Below, in pieces: positions 34,639 through 43,825 of a stretch of 64,000 nucleotides of DNA (the first letter of the stretch is position 1; each line of letters begins with the position of its first letter). The translations under genes and the position numbers were made by a program. The stretch comes from Thalassobius sp049116315 (lineage in GTDB: Bacteria > Pseudomonadota > Alphaproteobacteria > Rhodobacterales > Rhodobacteraceae), in NCBI GenBank assembly GCA_049116315.1, contig JAGDZD010000008.1, positions 186,001-250,000 on the forward strand. The letters are read 5' to 3'. The notes below the pieces were generated by a model. It was not told the DNA's origin. It made no database searches and saw only the letters and a program-made list of their open reading frames with translations.

Positions 34639-34657
34639 ACTTTATAAAATAAAAAGT
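34639..34657. promoter_or_regulatory. Candidate Zur operator
   Basis: A 19-base AT-rich imperfect palindrome (ACTTT at one end, AAAGT at the other) lies 22 bases before the zur ATG, in the promoter of the zur-zrg operon. Zur proteins bind AT-rich dyads and usually autoregulate. Sequence match to known Zur boxes is loose. Confidence 0.35.
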
Positions 34658-34679
34658 GCACAAGGATGGAGGGCGAGCG

Positions 34680-35066
34680 ATGAGAAAGCGTGCTGCGGAT
34701 CGGCAAACAGATGTTTTGGGGGTGTTAAAACAATCCTCAAGACCGATGACGGCCTATCAAATTCTGGAACGACTTCAGGTGGGTGAACCGGATATTGCGC
34801 CGCCCACCGTGTATCGCACCTTGTCCGCCCTGACCGATCAGGGGCGGGCGCATCGTCTGGAATCCATCAAAGCTTTTGTGCCCTGTCGGTGCAGCCATGT
34901 CGAAAGCGTTCCGGTCCTTGCCATTTGCGAAGACTGCGGTTCGGTCGAAGAGCACGATGGCAGCGATCTGTTGGCCAAATTGACCAGCCTAACCAATCAA
35001 AGCGCCTTTCAAGCCTGCCGCCATATCGTTGAAATTCATGGGCAATGCGGCACTTGCGCGACGTAA
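34680..35066 (+). CDS. zur: Fur-family regulator, Zur-type
   Basis: 128 residues from an ATG with GGAGGG upstream. Fur fold: winged helix ~1-70 (MTAYQILERLQ, PPTVYRTLSALTDQGRAHRLES) and a metal-binding half with FVPCRCSHVESVPVLAICEDCGSVEEH and a final HGQCGTC. The CxxC pairs form the structural zinc site; the absence of Fur-type His clusters and the adjacent zinc-uptake genes indicate Zur. It represses zinc import when zinc is sufficient. First gene of the operon; 27 bases before zrgA. Confidence 0.92.
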   Translation: MRKRAADRQTDVLGVLKQSSRPMTAYQILERLQVGEPDIAPPTVYRTLSALTDQGRAHRLESIKAFVPCRCSHVESVPVLAICEDCGSVEEHDGSDLLAKLTSLTNQSAFQACRHIVEIHGQCGTCAT

Positions 35067-35093
35067 TCTTATCAAACTCTTATTGGACACTTT

Positions 35094-35732
35094 ATGAAAC
35101 ACTCCCTTTCTATTCTGGCCCTTTTGGCCGCCATGCCCGCCTTCGCAGAAGAGACCCGTCATGCCGATGCCCATGAACATGGGGTTGGAACGCTGAACAT
35201 TGCCCTTGATGGCGCTGCTGTCGCGATGGCGTTTGAAGCCCCCGGCGCTGATATCGTAGGGTTTGAATACGCGGCGCAAAGCGCGGCGGACCATGCTGCG
35301 ATTGATGCGGCTTTGATCAAACTTGCCACTCCGACTGAGTTGTTTGTGTTTCCCCAAGATGCGGGCTGTGAAGTGAGCGAAGCCTTTGCTGCGCTAGAAG
35401 GGGAGGCGCATCACGAGGAGCATGAAGCCCACGAAGAACATGAAGAACATGAAGCGCACGATGATCATGATAAGCATGATGACCATGAAGAGCATCATGA
35501 CCACGACGATCATGAAGATCACGACGCGCACGAGGAAGACGCCGGCCATACAGAATTTCATGCCGAATACATGCTGACCTGCGCCACGCCAGAGGCTTTG
35601 GACAGGATCACATTTGACTATTTTGCCACCTTCCCAAACGCGTTAGAAGTTGACGTACAGATCCTCACCTCAGCCGGGGCGCAGGCCTTTGAGGTCACCA
35701 AAGACGCACCGGTCCTTAAACTGGAGCGCTAA
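35094..35732 (+). CDS. zrgA: Periplasmic zinc-uptake protein ZrgA (DUF2796)
   Basis: 212 residues with a signal peptide (about 1-18, ending AFA) and the DUF2796 opening RHADAHEHGVGTLNIALDG. A His/Glu/Asp-rich stretch fills residues ~103-155 (repeats like HEEHEEHEAHDDHD), an obvious metal sponge. The C-terminal part has FHAEYMLTCATPEAL and FATFPNALEVDVQ. In Vibrio cholerae ZrgABCDE is a zinc importer alternative to ZnuABC; the five-gene order is preserved here behind zur. Confidence 0.92.
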   Translation: MKHSLSILALLAAMPAFAEETRHADAHEHGVGTLNIALDGAAVAMAFEAPGADIVGFEYAAQSAADHAAIDAALIKLATPTELFVFPQDAGCEVSEAFAALEGEAHHEEHEAHEEHEEHEAHDDHDKHDDHEEHHDHDDHEDHDAHEEDAGHTEFHAEYMLTCATPEALDRITFDYFATFPNALEVDVQILTSAGAQAFEVTKDAPVLKLER

Positions 35733-35738
35733 GACAAC

Positions 35739-36434
35739 GTGTCCGATCCTGTTCTCGAAGTTTCAAATGTGGCCTACCGCTGGCCGGGGCGGGCGTCCTT
35801 TGCGCTCGCCGTTGCCGACCTGAGCGTTGCTGAGGGGGAATCCATATTGCTGCTGGGGGAAAGCGGATCGGGCAAATCGACCTTGTTGTCCTTGATTTGC
35901 GGCACCATTTTACCCAGTCAGGGGCAGGTCAGTGTCGCGGGCACCAACATCTCGTCTTTGTCTGGCGGGGCGCGGGACAAATTTCGCGCAGAACAGATCG
36001 GTGTTATTTTCCAGCAGTTTAACTTGCTGCCTTTTGGATCTGTGGTGGACAATATTTTGCTGCCACTGCGCTTTGCCCCCCATCGCCGTAAAGGCGTCAC
36101 CGATGCGGCCGCTCAGGCCAAGGCGCTGTGCTCGGCGCTTGGATTGCCCGCTGATGTGCTGGACGCCAAGGCCAGCGCCCTCAGCGTTGGTCAACAACAA
36201 AGGGTGGCTGTAGCACGCGCTTTGATTGGCCACCCGCCGTTGATTATTGCCGATGAACCAACCTCAGCTTTGGATGCCACCAGCCAAGCGGCGTTCCTTG
36301 ATTTGCTGTTTGCGCAGATCGAAGCGCATAACACGTCGCTGTTGATGGTCAGCCATGATCCACGCCTTGCAGAGCGTTTTGATCGGGTGATCAGCATGGA
36401 AGATATCGCGCAGATACAAAGGGCTTCGGCATGA
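35739..36434 (+). CDS. zrgB: Zinc-uptake ABC transporter ATPase ZrgB
   Basis: 231 residues from a GTG start. Walker A LLGESGSGKSTLL, Q-loop IFQQFNLLPFGSV, signature variant LSVGQQQRVAVARAL, Walker B LIIADEPTSALD, switch SHDPRLAERFD. The LolD/MacB-like type fits the FtsX-like permease that follows with a 4-base overlap. It powers zinc uptake with ZrgA and ZrgC-E. Confidence 0.93.
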   Translation: MSDPVLEVSNVAYRWPGRASFALAVADLSVAEGESILLLGESGSGKSTLLSLICGTILPSQGQVSVAGTNISSLSGGARDKFRAEQIGVIFQQFNLLPFGSVVDNILLPLRFAPHRRKGVTDAAAQAKALCSALGLPADVLDAKASALSVGQQQRVAVARALIGHPPLIIADEPTSALDATSQAAFLDLLFAQIEAHNTSLLMVSHDPRLAERFDRVISMEDIAQIQRASA

Positions 36435-37681
36435 TCTTTCGTCTTGCAATTGCGTCGCTGTTTGCGCGCGCCCTGACCGTTGGGATGACAATCTTGGCCA
36501 TTGCTTTGTCGGTGGCGTTGTTTTTAGGGGTCGAAAAGATCCGCACCGGGGCCAAAGCCAGCTTTGCCGATACCATCTCGGGCACCAACCTGATTGTGGG
36601 CGCTCGCTCCGGGGCCGTTCAGTTGCTGCTCTACTCGGTGTTTCGTATTGGCAATGCGACCAACAACGTCACTTGGGACAGTTACCAAGACATTGCTGCT
36701 CAGCCCGCCGTCGATTGGATCGTGCCGATCTCATTGGGGGACAGCCATCGCCAGTTTCGCGTGATGGGCACCAGTCAGGCGTTTTTTGAGCACTATAAAT
36801 ACCGCCAAGGCCGCTCCCTTGCCGTTTCAAGCGGTCAAATCATGGAAGATCTGTTTGACACGGTGATTGGCGCGGATGTCGCCGCGACCTTGGGTTATGA
36901 GGTCGGGGATCCGATTGTGGTGGCGCATGGGCTTGCCTCTTTCAGTGCTCACAAGGATCAACCGTTTCGCGTCTCGGGCGTCTTGGAAAAGACCGGAACG
37001 CCGGTTGATCGCACGGTCATTGTCAGCCTTGAGGCCATCGAGGCGATCCACGTTGATTGGCAAAGTGGTGCGCAGATCCCCGGCCAATCGACGCCTGCGG
37101 ATGTGTTGCGCGACATGACCCTGACACCCAAGGCGATCACGGCCGCACTGGTCGGGGTCAAAAGCCCATTGCAAACATTTGCCCTGCAACGGTCGATCAA
37201 CGAGTATCCCAAAGAGCCCTTGCTGGCGATTTTGCCTGGCGTGGCCTTGCAGGAACTCTGGAGCATCGTTGGCATTGCTGAAACGGCGCTGCTGGCGGTG
37301 TCCGCGATGGTGGTGGTGACGGCGTTGATTGGCATGATGGCCACCATCTTTTCCAGTCTGAACGAACGGCGCCGTGAAATGGCGATTTTTCGTGCCATGG
37401 GCGCGCGCCCCTTCACGATCCTTAGCATGCTTGTCCTTGAAGCCATGGTGATGGCGGCGCTTGGCGCGATCCTGGGGTTGGCCTTGGTCTATATCGGGCT
37501 GAGTGTTGCGCAGCCACTATTGGACAGCGCCTTTGGTCTTTGGGTGCCCATCGAGGCACCATCGATGCGCGAGGCGTGGGTTTTGCTGGCGGTTGTCCTT
37601 GCTGGCGCAATTGTGAGTTTGGTTCCCGCATTGCGGGCTTACCGAATGTCACTTGCCGATGGTATGATGGTGAAAACGTAA
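36431..37681 (+). CDS. zrgC: FtsX-like permease ZrgC
   Basis: 416 residues. One N-terminal membrane helix (~17-36), a large periplasmic MacB-like domain (~50-270) and three C-terminal helices (from ~280) typical of FtsX/LolE-type permeases; NERRREMAIFRAMGARP is the conserved coupling segment. Overlaps zrgB by 4 bases. Members of this class usually do mechanical work rather than channel transport, so how it supports zinc import is unclear. Confidence 0.92.
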   Translation: MIFRLAIASLFARALTVGMTILAIALSVALFLGVEKIRTGAKASFADTISGTNLIVGARSGAVQLLLYSVFRIGNATNNVTWDSYQDIAAQPAVDWIVPISLGDSHRQFRVMGTSQAFFEHYKYRQGRSLAVSSGQIMEDLFDTVIGADVAATLGYEVGDPIVVAHGLASFSAHKDQPFRVSGVLEKTGTPVDRTVIVSLEAIEAIHVDWQSGAQIPGQSTPADVLRDMTLTPKAITAALVGVKSPLQTFALQRSINEYPKEPLLAILPGVALQELWSIVGIAETALLAVSAMVVVTALIGMMATIFSSLNERRREMAIFRAMGARPFTILSMLVLEAMVMAALGAILGLALVYIGLSVAQPLLDSAFGLWVPIEAPSMREAWVLLAVVLAGAIVSLVPALRAYRMSLADGMMVKT

Positions 37682-37713
37682 CGCAATATGCAACGTGTAA
37701 GGTGAATGTTTTG

Positions 37714-38211
37714 ATGGATCGCAGATCAGCTTTGCTGCTTTTGTCGGGCCCTGTGTTGGCGCCCAAAGTGGCGATGGCCGCCACCCCCCGAGAGATCATG
37801 TGGGACGATTTGATCCCTCCGGGACTGCCTTATGCTGAAATCATCGGTGAAGGCGAAATGGACGAGGTCTCCGATGTCTGGAAGCCGATCTATGATGCCA
37901 ATGCGACCAAATTGAACGAGGCGTTGGACGGGGTCTATATCAGGATGCCGGGCTTTATCATTCCCTTTGACACCAGTGCCAAAGGCGTGAGTGAATTTAT
38001 GCTGGTGCCCTATGTGGGCGCGTGCATCCATACGCCGCCGCCACCGGCCAATCAGCTGGTGATGGTGAATGCCGCAGAGCCTTGGCCGGGCGATCAACTC
38101 TGGGATCCTGTATGGGTGACGGGCACATTGCGCACCCGCTTGCAATCGACCGAGTTGGGCGAAACCGGCTATGCGATCACAGCAGACGCAATGGAGGTTT
38201 ACGAGTGGTGA
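37714..38211 (+). CDS. zrgD: DUF3299 protein ZrgD
   Basis: 165 residues from the ATG at 37714 (AAGGTGA upstream). The N-terminus has a twin-Arg signal-like sequence (MDRRSALLLLSG, cleavage near VAMA). The mature part carries the DUF3299 motifs REIMWDDLIPPG, IRMPGFIIPFD and VGACIHTPPPPANQLV, in which the single Cys and His could bind metal. It is paralogous to the next gene. Part of the zrg operon; molecular role unknown. Confidence 0.9.
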   Translation: MDRRSALLLLSGPVLAPKVAMAATPREIMWDDLIPPGLPYAEIIGEGEMDEVSDVWKPIYDANATKLNEALDGVYIRMPGFIIPFDTSAKGVSEFMLVPYVGACIHTPPPPANQLVMVNAAEPWPGDQLWDPVWVTGTLRTRLQSTELGETGYAITADAMEVYEW

Positions 38212-38741
38212 GCAAGATCAAGCCCCCGTCGTTCAATCCTTGCCTGCACCGCCGTGCGGTTTTGACGGCGATGGCCGCCGCTGCACTGATGCCGGGCATG
38301 GCGCGCGCCGAGGACTTCATTGATCTGGAATGGGACGATCTGCTGCCCAAAGACCAAGTGGCAAGCCACACTGAACTGCGCCAGTTGTTCTTCCATGACG
38401 AACAAGAGCCGTTGACCACGCAGCAACCAGCCTCAACCGGTGTGCGGACCGATTGGAATGGTCAAGTGGTGCGCCTGCCGGGGTTCATTGTGCCCATTGA
38501 GTATAGCGGGTCTGCCGTGTCGGCCTTTATCTTGGTGCCCTTTGTGGGCGCTTGTGTGCATGTGCCGCCGCCGCCGGCCAATCAATTGGTTTTGGTGACG
38601 GCTCCAACCCCCTATGAGAGCAAGGGCCTGTTCGAAGCGGTCAATGTCACCGGGATGTTTGGCGTGTCTTCGGTGTCCACGCAGATTGCAGAAATCGGCT
38701 ATGCCCTTTCTGCTGATAAGATCGAACCCTTTCACCTCTAG
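38205..38741 (+). CDS. zrgE: DUF3299 protein ZrgE
   Basis: 178 residues from GTG at 38205 (GGAGG seven bases upstream; GTG at 38208 is equally possible), overlapping zrgD by 7 bases. A twin-Arg-like signal (HRRAVLTAMAAAAL, end MARA) precedes the DUF3299 domain with LEWDDLLPKD, VRLPGFIVPIEY and VGACVHVPPPPANQLV, nearly identical to ZrgD over that block. The pair arose by tandem duplication. Last gene of the operon. Confidence 0.88.
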   Translation: MVSKIKPPSFNPCLHRRAVLTAMAAAALMPGMARAEDFIDLEWDDLLPKDQVASHTELRQLFFHDEQEPLTTQQPASTGVRTDWNGQVVRLPGFIVPIEYSGSAVSAFILVPFVGACVHVPPPPANQLVLVTAPTPYESKGLFEAVNVTGMFGVSSVSTQIAEIGYALSADKIEPFHL

Positions 38742-38758
38742 GCCCGAACCTCAGACCT

Positions 38759-40270
38759 TTGGCGTTGAAATTTAGGCCAAGGCGCCTCGAAGATTTTCGC
38801 ACCACTGCCAAGACCGGATCGATCACCGCGCCGCGACAGATCGCGGCATCCTCTCGCAGCCTTTTGCGCCACAAATCCTACATTTGGGTGTTCTTACAGC
38901 GCCCGACAACGCGCGAACTGCCAACCTATAGACCACAAGACGAGCTGGTTTCCTCTGGAGTTGGGCCTTTGGTGCGTTGGTTGGACCGCGACGGAACACC
39001 AACGCCCAGCCGAACGGATTACGGTCAGGGCCCACGGCGTGGCAAGTACCACGTCTCAGAGTATCGCGCGCGCACCGAAGGGGCATTTTCCAAGATTGAG
39101 CGGTGGGAGCGCAGCGCAACAGACGTGCATTGGCGCGTGTTCGCGCTGGATGGCAAAACGGCGGTTTATGGCCACAGCCCTGAAACGCGGATCGCCTCGG
39201 GTGGGGATGTGTTTCACAGCTATCGCACCAAAGTGGACAAGCGTCTGGGGCAAATTCGGGCCAGCGAAAACATCAAAGGTGAATTCCGGCAGATGGCGCT
39301 GTTCCAACCTGAAATTGACCCGCGTCGATTGATGAATGCATTGGCCATGGGGCAAAGTCTGGATGCAGCGGTTCAGGGGCTGTCACGGCATCGCGGCGGG
39401 TTCCGCTTTAAGGCCAGCCTCAGCCGGGCCCGCGCAACCTTGCAGAACGTCATTCATTTGGGCGGGGCATTGCAAAGCGCCATCTCGCGCAAAGATGCCG
39501 AAGGTCTGGCGCATCTGCGCCGCGTGCACGAACGCAATCTGCTTGAGGCTTCGACAACGGGTAAGAAACTGCATCTCAAAGAGTTGCAGGAACGACGGGC
39601 AGGCATTGAGACGTCGATCAAGGCGGCCGAAGAGCGGCAATCGCATTTCAACGATCTGGCCTCTGACGGGTTAAGTTCTTGGGAGACAAAGGCGCAGCTC
39701 ATTTCGATCGCCGCCCTCGAAATGCAAAATCTGGTGGCCGCAACACGCATGGCGTCGGTGCCCGGGTATTTGTCTCCTACAATCTTTGGCATGGCCGATG
39801 GCGGACAGAATGTTGGCCGCGCCATCGAAATTGGGGCAGGGGCGGCGGATTCTGAAATCGCCTTTCTCAGTCAGGCAGCCAATTTGGCGGAAACGCAGGC
39901 CAGCCACAATCGTCGCGCCGAAGACTGGATGTGGCAAGCTGATCTGGCTGCGGCTGATCTTGAGCGTTTAAACGGCGAGATGGCTGTTCTTGAAGTTGAG
40001 ATCGCACAGGCCGAAGCAGACATGGATCTGCACGATTTGACTGCCCGTTTGGCCGAAGAGATGAACACCTATGTGGAGCAGCGCTTTAGCAACAGTCAGA
40101 TGATCAACTGGAAGGCGGGCAAGCTGACCTCGTTGTATTTCCAAAGTTTCTCGCTGGCGCTGGAGTTTGCCAAAAAAGCTGATCCGTCGGGGCCATTTCG
40201 GCAACCAGACCCCTTAGGCTTGGCCCTGCGACCGGTTGCAGGGCCAAGATGGCACCGCCCTATGGAATGA
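38759..40270 (+). pseudogene. Chimeric remnant of a Tc toxin locus (TcB/SpvB piece joined to TcA piece)
   Basis: A 503-codon frame opening with TTG and no ribosome binding site. Residues ~60-150 read as an SpvB/TcB N-domain (DELV..GPLVRWLD, YRARTEGAFSKIERWERS, DVHWRVFALDGKTAVYG, ETRIA). From ~155 the sequence switches to TcA: VDKRLGQIRASENIKGEFRQMALFQPEIDP, RKDAEGLAHLRRVHERNLLE, the long helix around EDWMWQADLAAADLERLN and MNTYVEQRFSNSQMINWKAG to YFQSFSLALEFAKKA at ~472. Both parents are normally far larger (TcA over 2000 residues, TcB over 1400), and the C-terminal TcA pore/TcB-binding part is missing. The last ~30 codons run through a hairpin. I read it as a deletion product. Not expected to make a functional toxin. 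Confidence 0.78.
40219..40248 (+). repeat. 11-bp perfect hairpin inside the end of the Tc remnant
   Basis: Stem 40219-40229/40238-40248, loop of 8. It is encoded in frame as the last residues of the chimeric ORF. No T-tract follows, so it is not a typical terminator. Confidence 0.6.
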
Positions 40271-40471
40271 GAGCGGTAGCTGAGTTGCGTCTTGGGGATC
40301 GGCCCATAGGTCAGGGCGTCCCATGCCGGGATATGCGCGACAGGTTCGATGTGTTCGGCTGAGCCAGACGCTTATCGACAGGCCTTGCGCGCATCTGATT
40401 TAGGTAGGTTCCCAACAGGTTTCCCCAAACCAAGGGGGTGAAATTTGCCCGTTGCCACCCGGTGCGTTGAC

Positions 40472-40495
40472 TTCATGTATACTTGTATGCATGAA
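40472..40495. promoter_or_regulatory. GntR operator overlapping the uxu promoter
   Basis: A 24-base near-perfect palindrome (10 of 12 pairs), arms TTCATG and CATGAA around a TATACTTGTATG core, typical of FadR-subfamily GntR sites. A TTGACT -35-like hexamer overlaps its left arm (40467-40472). It lies directly before the gntR gene, implying autorepression of the whole operon. Confidence 0.7.
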
Positions 40496-40519
40496 TGCAG
40501 AAAATGGGGGGACGTATCA

Positions 40520-41224
40520 TTGCCAAAGACAAGTCGCCCTTTGGGGCAGGCGCACAATCTGGATGAGTTGACCGCGATCACCAAGATCGACCGGTCCCGT
40601 CCGCTTGGCCCTCAGATCTATGATGCCATTCGGCGGGCGATCATTCTTGAAGTGCTAAAGCCCAGCCACCCCATTAACGAAATCGAACTTGGCGACGCGC
40701 TGGGAGTCAGTCGGACACCAATCCGCGAAGCCTATCAACGATTGATCGAAGACGGTTTGATTGAAAGTCGGCCCAAATCAGGCACCTTTGTTGCGCCTAT
40801 CAATCAGGACCGGGTGCGTGAAGGTGTTGTTATCCGACGCGCGCTTGAGCGCGAAGTTGTTGATCTTTTGACCTCTCAGAAAACGGACTTGCGGCCGTTG
40901 GATGCCCTTATCGCGCTGCAAAGCGTTGCGGTCAGTCATAACGACCATGTCGCCTTCTTTCAGCAAGACGAAAAATTTCATGCGATGCTGGCTGAACTTG
41001 CCGGCTTGCCCGCGGCGTGGCGCTTGGCACAGTCGGTCAAATCCCACACTGACCGCGCCCGCATCATGCTAACTGGCAATCTGCCCAACCGGATCAATGT
41101 TGCCTTTAACGAACACCTTGCTTTGCTCGATGCGATCAAGGCGGGGGACGCTGATCTCTCCAAAGCGCTGATTTCCAGCCATATCAATTCTGTATTCGAG
41201 GCCGTAGAAAATGCTGCACCCTGA
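40520..41224 (+). CDS. GntR-family (FadR subfamily) regulator of hexuronate genes
   Basis: 234 residues from a TTG at 40520, chosen because GGGGGG lies 8 bases upstream; in-frame ATGs at 40445-40487 fall in or before the operator. Winged helix ~25-85 (LGPQIYDAIRRAIILEVLKP, LGVSRTPIREAYQRLIEDGLIE). The all-helical FCD effector domain (~105-225) contains metal-binding residues in DEKFHAMLAELAG and later His in FNEHLALLDAI and SSHINSV. It overlaps uxaC by 14 bases and precedes uxuA and uxuB, so it is the likely UxuR/ExuR-type repressor, responding to a uronate or its product. Confidence 0.88.
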   Translation: MPKTSRPLGQAHNLDELTAITKIDRSRPLGPQIYDAIRRAIILEVLKPSHPINEIELGDALGVSRTPIREAYQRLIEDGLIESRPKSGTFVAPINQDRVREGVVIRRALEREVVDLLTSQKTDLRPLDALIALQSVAVSHNDHVAFFQQDEKFHAMLAELAGLPAAWRLAQSVKSHTDRARIMLTGNLPNRINVAFNEHLALLDAIKAGDADLSKALISSHINSVFEAVENAAP

Positions 41225-42623
41225 TCGATTTTTCCCCGCTGATCCTGCAACACGTGCGGTGGCGCGGACCCTGTTCGAAACTGTCGAACATTTGCCCCTG
41301 ATCTGCCCGCACGGGCATACGGAACCGTCTTGGTTCGCCGAAAACGAACGCTTTCCCGATCCGGCGCAGCTGTTGATCGTACCTGACCACTATATCGTGC
41401 GTATGCTGGTCTCTCAGGGGATGACCCATGCGGATCTTGGTGTGCCAACCCGCGACGGAACCCCATATGAAACCGACAGCCGGGTGATCTGGCGTCGGTT
41501 TGCCGAAAACTATCATCTGTTCCGTTCAACGCCGGTGCTTCACTGGATGGATTACACGCTGAGCACGTTGTTTGACATCAATCAGCCGCTGAGCGCTGAA
41601 ACGTCTGATGCCAGCTTTGACCAAATCGCTGCAGCTTTGGCCGGAGATGCGCTGCGTCCTCGCGCTTTGTATGAACGATTTGGGATCGAGGTTTTGTCCA
41701 CCACGGATTCCTGTTTGGATCCGCTTTTGCACCATACCGCGATCCGTGACAGCGGCTGGGCGGGCCGGGTTCTGCCAACTTACCGACCGGATCAAGTCAC
41801 CGATCCAGACGCTGTGGGATTTGTCGAAAACCTCGCGCGGTTGGGTGAAATGACGGGTGAGGACACCGGCACGTGGTCCGGATTGCTGGCGGCACACCGG
41901 GCGCGCCGCGCCGCCTTTATTGCGCTTGGTGCCACAGCCACCGATCATGGGCACCCAACTGCGCGCACAGCCGATCTGTCTTTACAAGACTGTGAGGCCC
42001 TGTTGGCGCGGGTCCAGCGCCCTGAGGCCTCGGCTGAGGACAAAGAGCTGTTTCGCGCGCAGATGCTGACAGAAATGGCCCGTATGAGCCTAGAGGATGG
42101 TCTGGTGATGCAGTTGCACCCCGGATCACGCCGCAACCACAGTGCGACAGTCTTTCACCGCTTTGGCCCTGACAAGGGATTTGATATTCCCGGCCCGGTC
42201 GATTTCGTAGAGTCACTGCGCCCCTTGTTGGATGCACATGGACATGATCCCCGGTTGACGCTGATCCTCTTTACCCTCGACGAGACGACATATGGGCGCG
42301 AACTTGCACCTTTGGCTGCGGCCTATCCCTGTCTGCGTTTGGGGCCTGCATGGTGGTTCTTTGACAGCCCCGACGGGATGATGCGGTTCCGCGAAATCAC
42401 CACAGAGACCGCCGGGTATTACAACACGGTTGGGTTCAATGACGACACACGCGCGCTGCCATCGATCGCCGCACGGCACGATTTGGCGCGACGCATTGAT
42501 TGTGCGTTTTTGGCCCGCCGCGTGGTCGAACACCGTCTAGAAGAAAACGAAGCCGCAGAGGTGGCGCGCGATCTGGCCTATAACCTGCCACGGCGCGCTT
42601 ATGGATATGAGGACGCATCATGA
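41211..42623 (+). CDS. uxaC: Glucuronate/galacturonate isomerase
   Basis: 470 residues, full family length. Motifs: LICPHGHTEPSWFAEN (metal His pair), WRRFAENYHLFRSTP, LSTTDSCLDPLLHH, LVMQLHPGSRRNHS and GPAWWFFDSPDGMMRFREI. It isomerises D-glucuronate to fructuronate and D-galacturonate to tagaturonate. Its start overlaps gntR by 14 bases and its end overlaps uxuA by 4, so the operon is translationally coupled. Confidence 0.96.
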   Translation: MLHPDRFFPADPATRAVARTLFETVEHLPLICPHGHTEPSWFAENERFPDPAQLLIVPDHYIVRMLVSQGMTHADLGVPTRDGTPYETDSRVIWRRFAENYHLFRSTPVLHWMDYTLSTLFDINQPLSAETSDASFDQIAAALAGDALRPRALYERFGIEVLSTTDSCLDPLLHHTAIRDSGWAGRVLPTYRPDQVTDPDAVGFVENLARLGEMTGEDTGTWSGLLAAHRARRAAFIALGATATDHGHPTARTADLSLQDCEALLARVQRPEASAEDKELFRAQMLTEMARMSLEDGLVMQLHPGSRRNHSATVFHRFGPDKGFDIPGPVDFVESLRPLLDAHGHDPRLTLILFTLDETTYGRELAPLAAAYPCLRLGPAWWFFDSPDGMMRFREITTETAGYYNTVGFNDDTRALPSIAARHDLARRIDCAFLARRVVEHRLEENEAAEVARDLAYNLPRRAYGYEDAS

Positions 42624-43825
42624 AACAGACATGGCGCTGGTTTGGCCCGCAGGACGTGGTCGCAATCGAAGACATCGAGCAAGCAGGGGCCACAGGCATT
42701 GTCACCGCGCTCTATGATGTTCCCAATGGCGAAATCTGGAGCCCTGAGGCGATTGCCAATCGACAAGGTGAAATCGCCAAGCGCAGCACTGGGGCGCCAT
42801 CGCGGTTGACCTGGGATGTGGTGGAAAGCCTGCCGATTTCCGAAGACATCAAGAAACGCGACGGGGATTGGCAACGCCATGTCGCCAACTACAAGCAAAG
42901 CCTTGCCAATCTGGCGCAAGCAGGGCTTGAGGTTGTGTGCTATAACTTCATGCCGGTCCTTGATTGGACCCGCACCGATCTGGCCCATGTCACGCCAACT
43001 GGATCAACCTGCATGCGTTTTGATCTGATTGATTTTGCGGCCTTTGACATTTGTATTTTGGCACGCCCCAACGCCGAGGATGACTTTCCCGCGGATGTGG
43101 TCGCAGCGGCGCGAGCGCGCTATGCAACGATGGAGGCCGCGGCCAAAGATCAATTGATGGCCAACATCACGATGGGCCTGCCGGGGGCCAACCAAGAGCT
43201 AAGTTTTGAGGCGTTTCGTGCGTTGCTGGACAGCTACAGCGACATCTCAGCTGATCAGCTGCGCGCCAATCTGTTTGCCTTTCTGCAAGAGGTGGTGCCC
43301 GTCGCCGAAGAGCTGGGCATTCGTCTGTGTTGTCACCCAGATGATCCACCGTTCCCGCTTTTGGGGCTGCCGCGCATTGTGTCCAGCGAAGAGGACTATG
43401 CCGCTTTGACGCAAGCCGTGGACAGCCCGTCCAACGGGATCACGCTGTGCTCTGGATCATTGGGGGTGAACCCCGAAATCGACCTGGTTGGGATGATGGA
43501 ACGACTTGGCGACAAGGTGCATTTCCTACATCTGCGCAATGTCACTTGTGAAGACGCGCGTTTCCCGGGGTCGTTCCACGAAGCCGCGCATCTGGAAGGC
43601 AGCACCGATATGGTGGCGCTGTTGCGGGCGGTTCAGCTCGAAGAACAGCGTCGCAAAGCCGAAGGGCGTAAAGACTGGGCAATTCCGATGCGCCCCGATC
43701 ATGGTCAGGCCATGGCGGATGATTTGACCCGCGAACAACAGCCCGGCTATCCGTTGATCGGGCGTTTGCGTGGCCTTGCGGAACTGCGCGGTGTTGTCAG
43801 TGGTCTGGGCGGAGAGATGACATGA
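42620..43825 (+). CDS. uxuA: Mannonate dehydratase
   Basis: 401 residues. UxuA motifs: MKQTWRWFGPQDVV, ALYDVPNGEIW, VVESLPISEDIK, YNFMPVLDWTRTDL, LCCHPDDPPFPLLGLPRIV (metal-binding Cys/His), LCSGSLG and PDHGQAM near the end. It dehydrates D-mannonate to 2-keto-3-deoxygluconate. Overlaps uxaC and uxuB by 4 bases each. Confidence 0.96.
   Translation: MKQTWRWFGPQDVVAIEDIEQAGATGIVTALYDVPNGEIWSPEAIANRQGEIAKRSTGAPSRLTWDVVESLPISEDIKKRDGDWQRHVANYKQSLANLAQAGLEVVCYNFMPVLDWTRTDLAHVTPTGSTCMRFDLIDFAAFDICILARPNAEDDFPADVVAAARARYATMEAAAKDQLMANITMGLPGANQELSFEAFRALLDSYSDISADQLRANLFAFLQEVVPVAEELGIRLCCHPDDPPFPLLGLPRIVSSEEDYAALTQAVDSPSNGITLCSGSLGVNPEIDLVGMMERLGDKVHFLHLRNVTCEDARFPGSFHEAAHLEGSTDMVALLRAVQLEEQRRKAEGRKDWAIPMRPDHGQAMADDLTREQQPGYPLIGRLRGLAELRGVVSGLGGEMT

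Noticed and set aside
38759..40270. Functional Tc toxin subunit
   Set aside because: Both Tc parts are small fragments of proteins several times longer, and start and end are not native.
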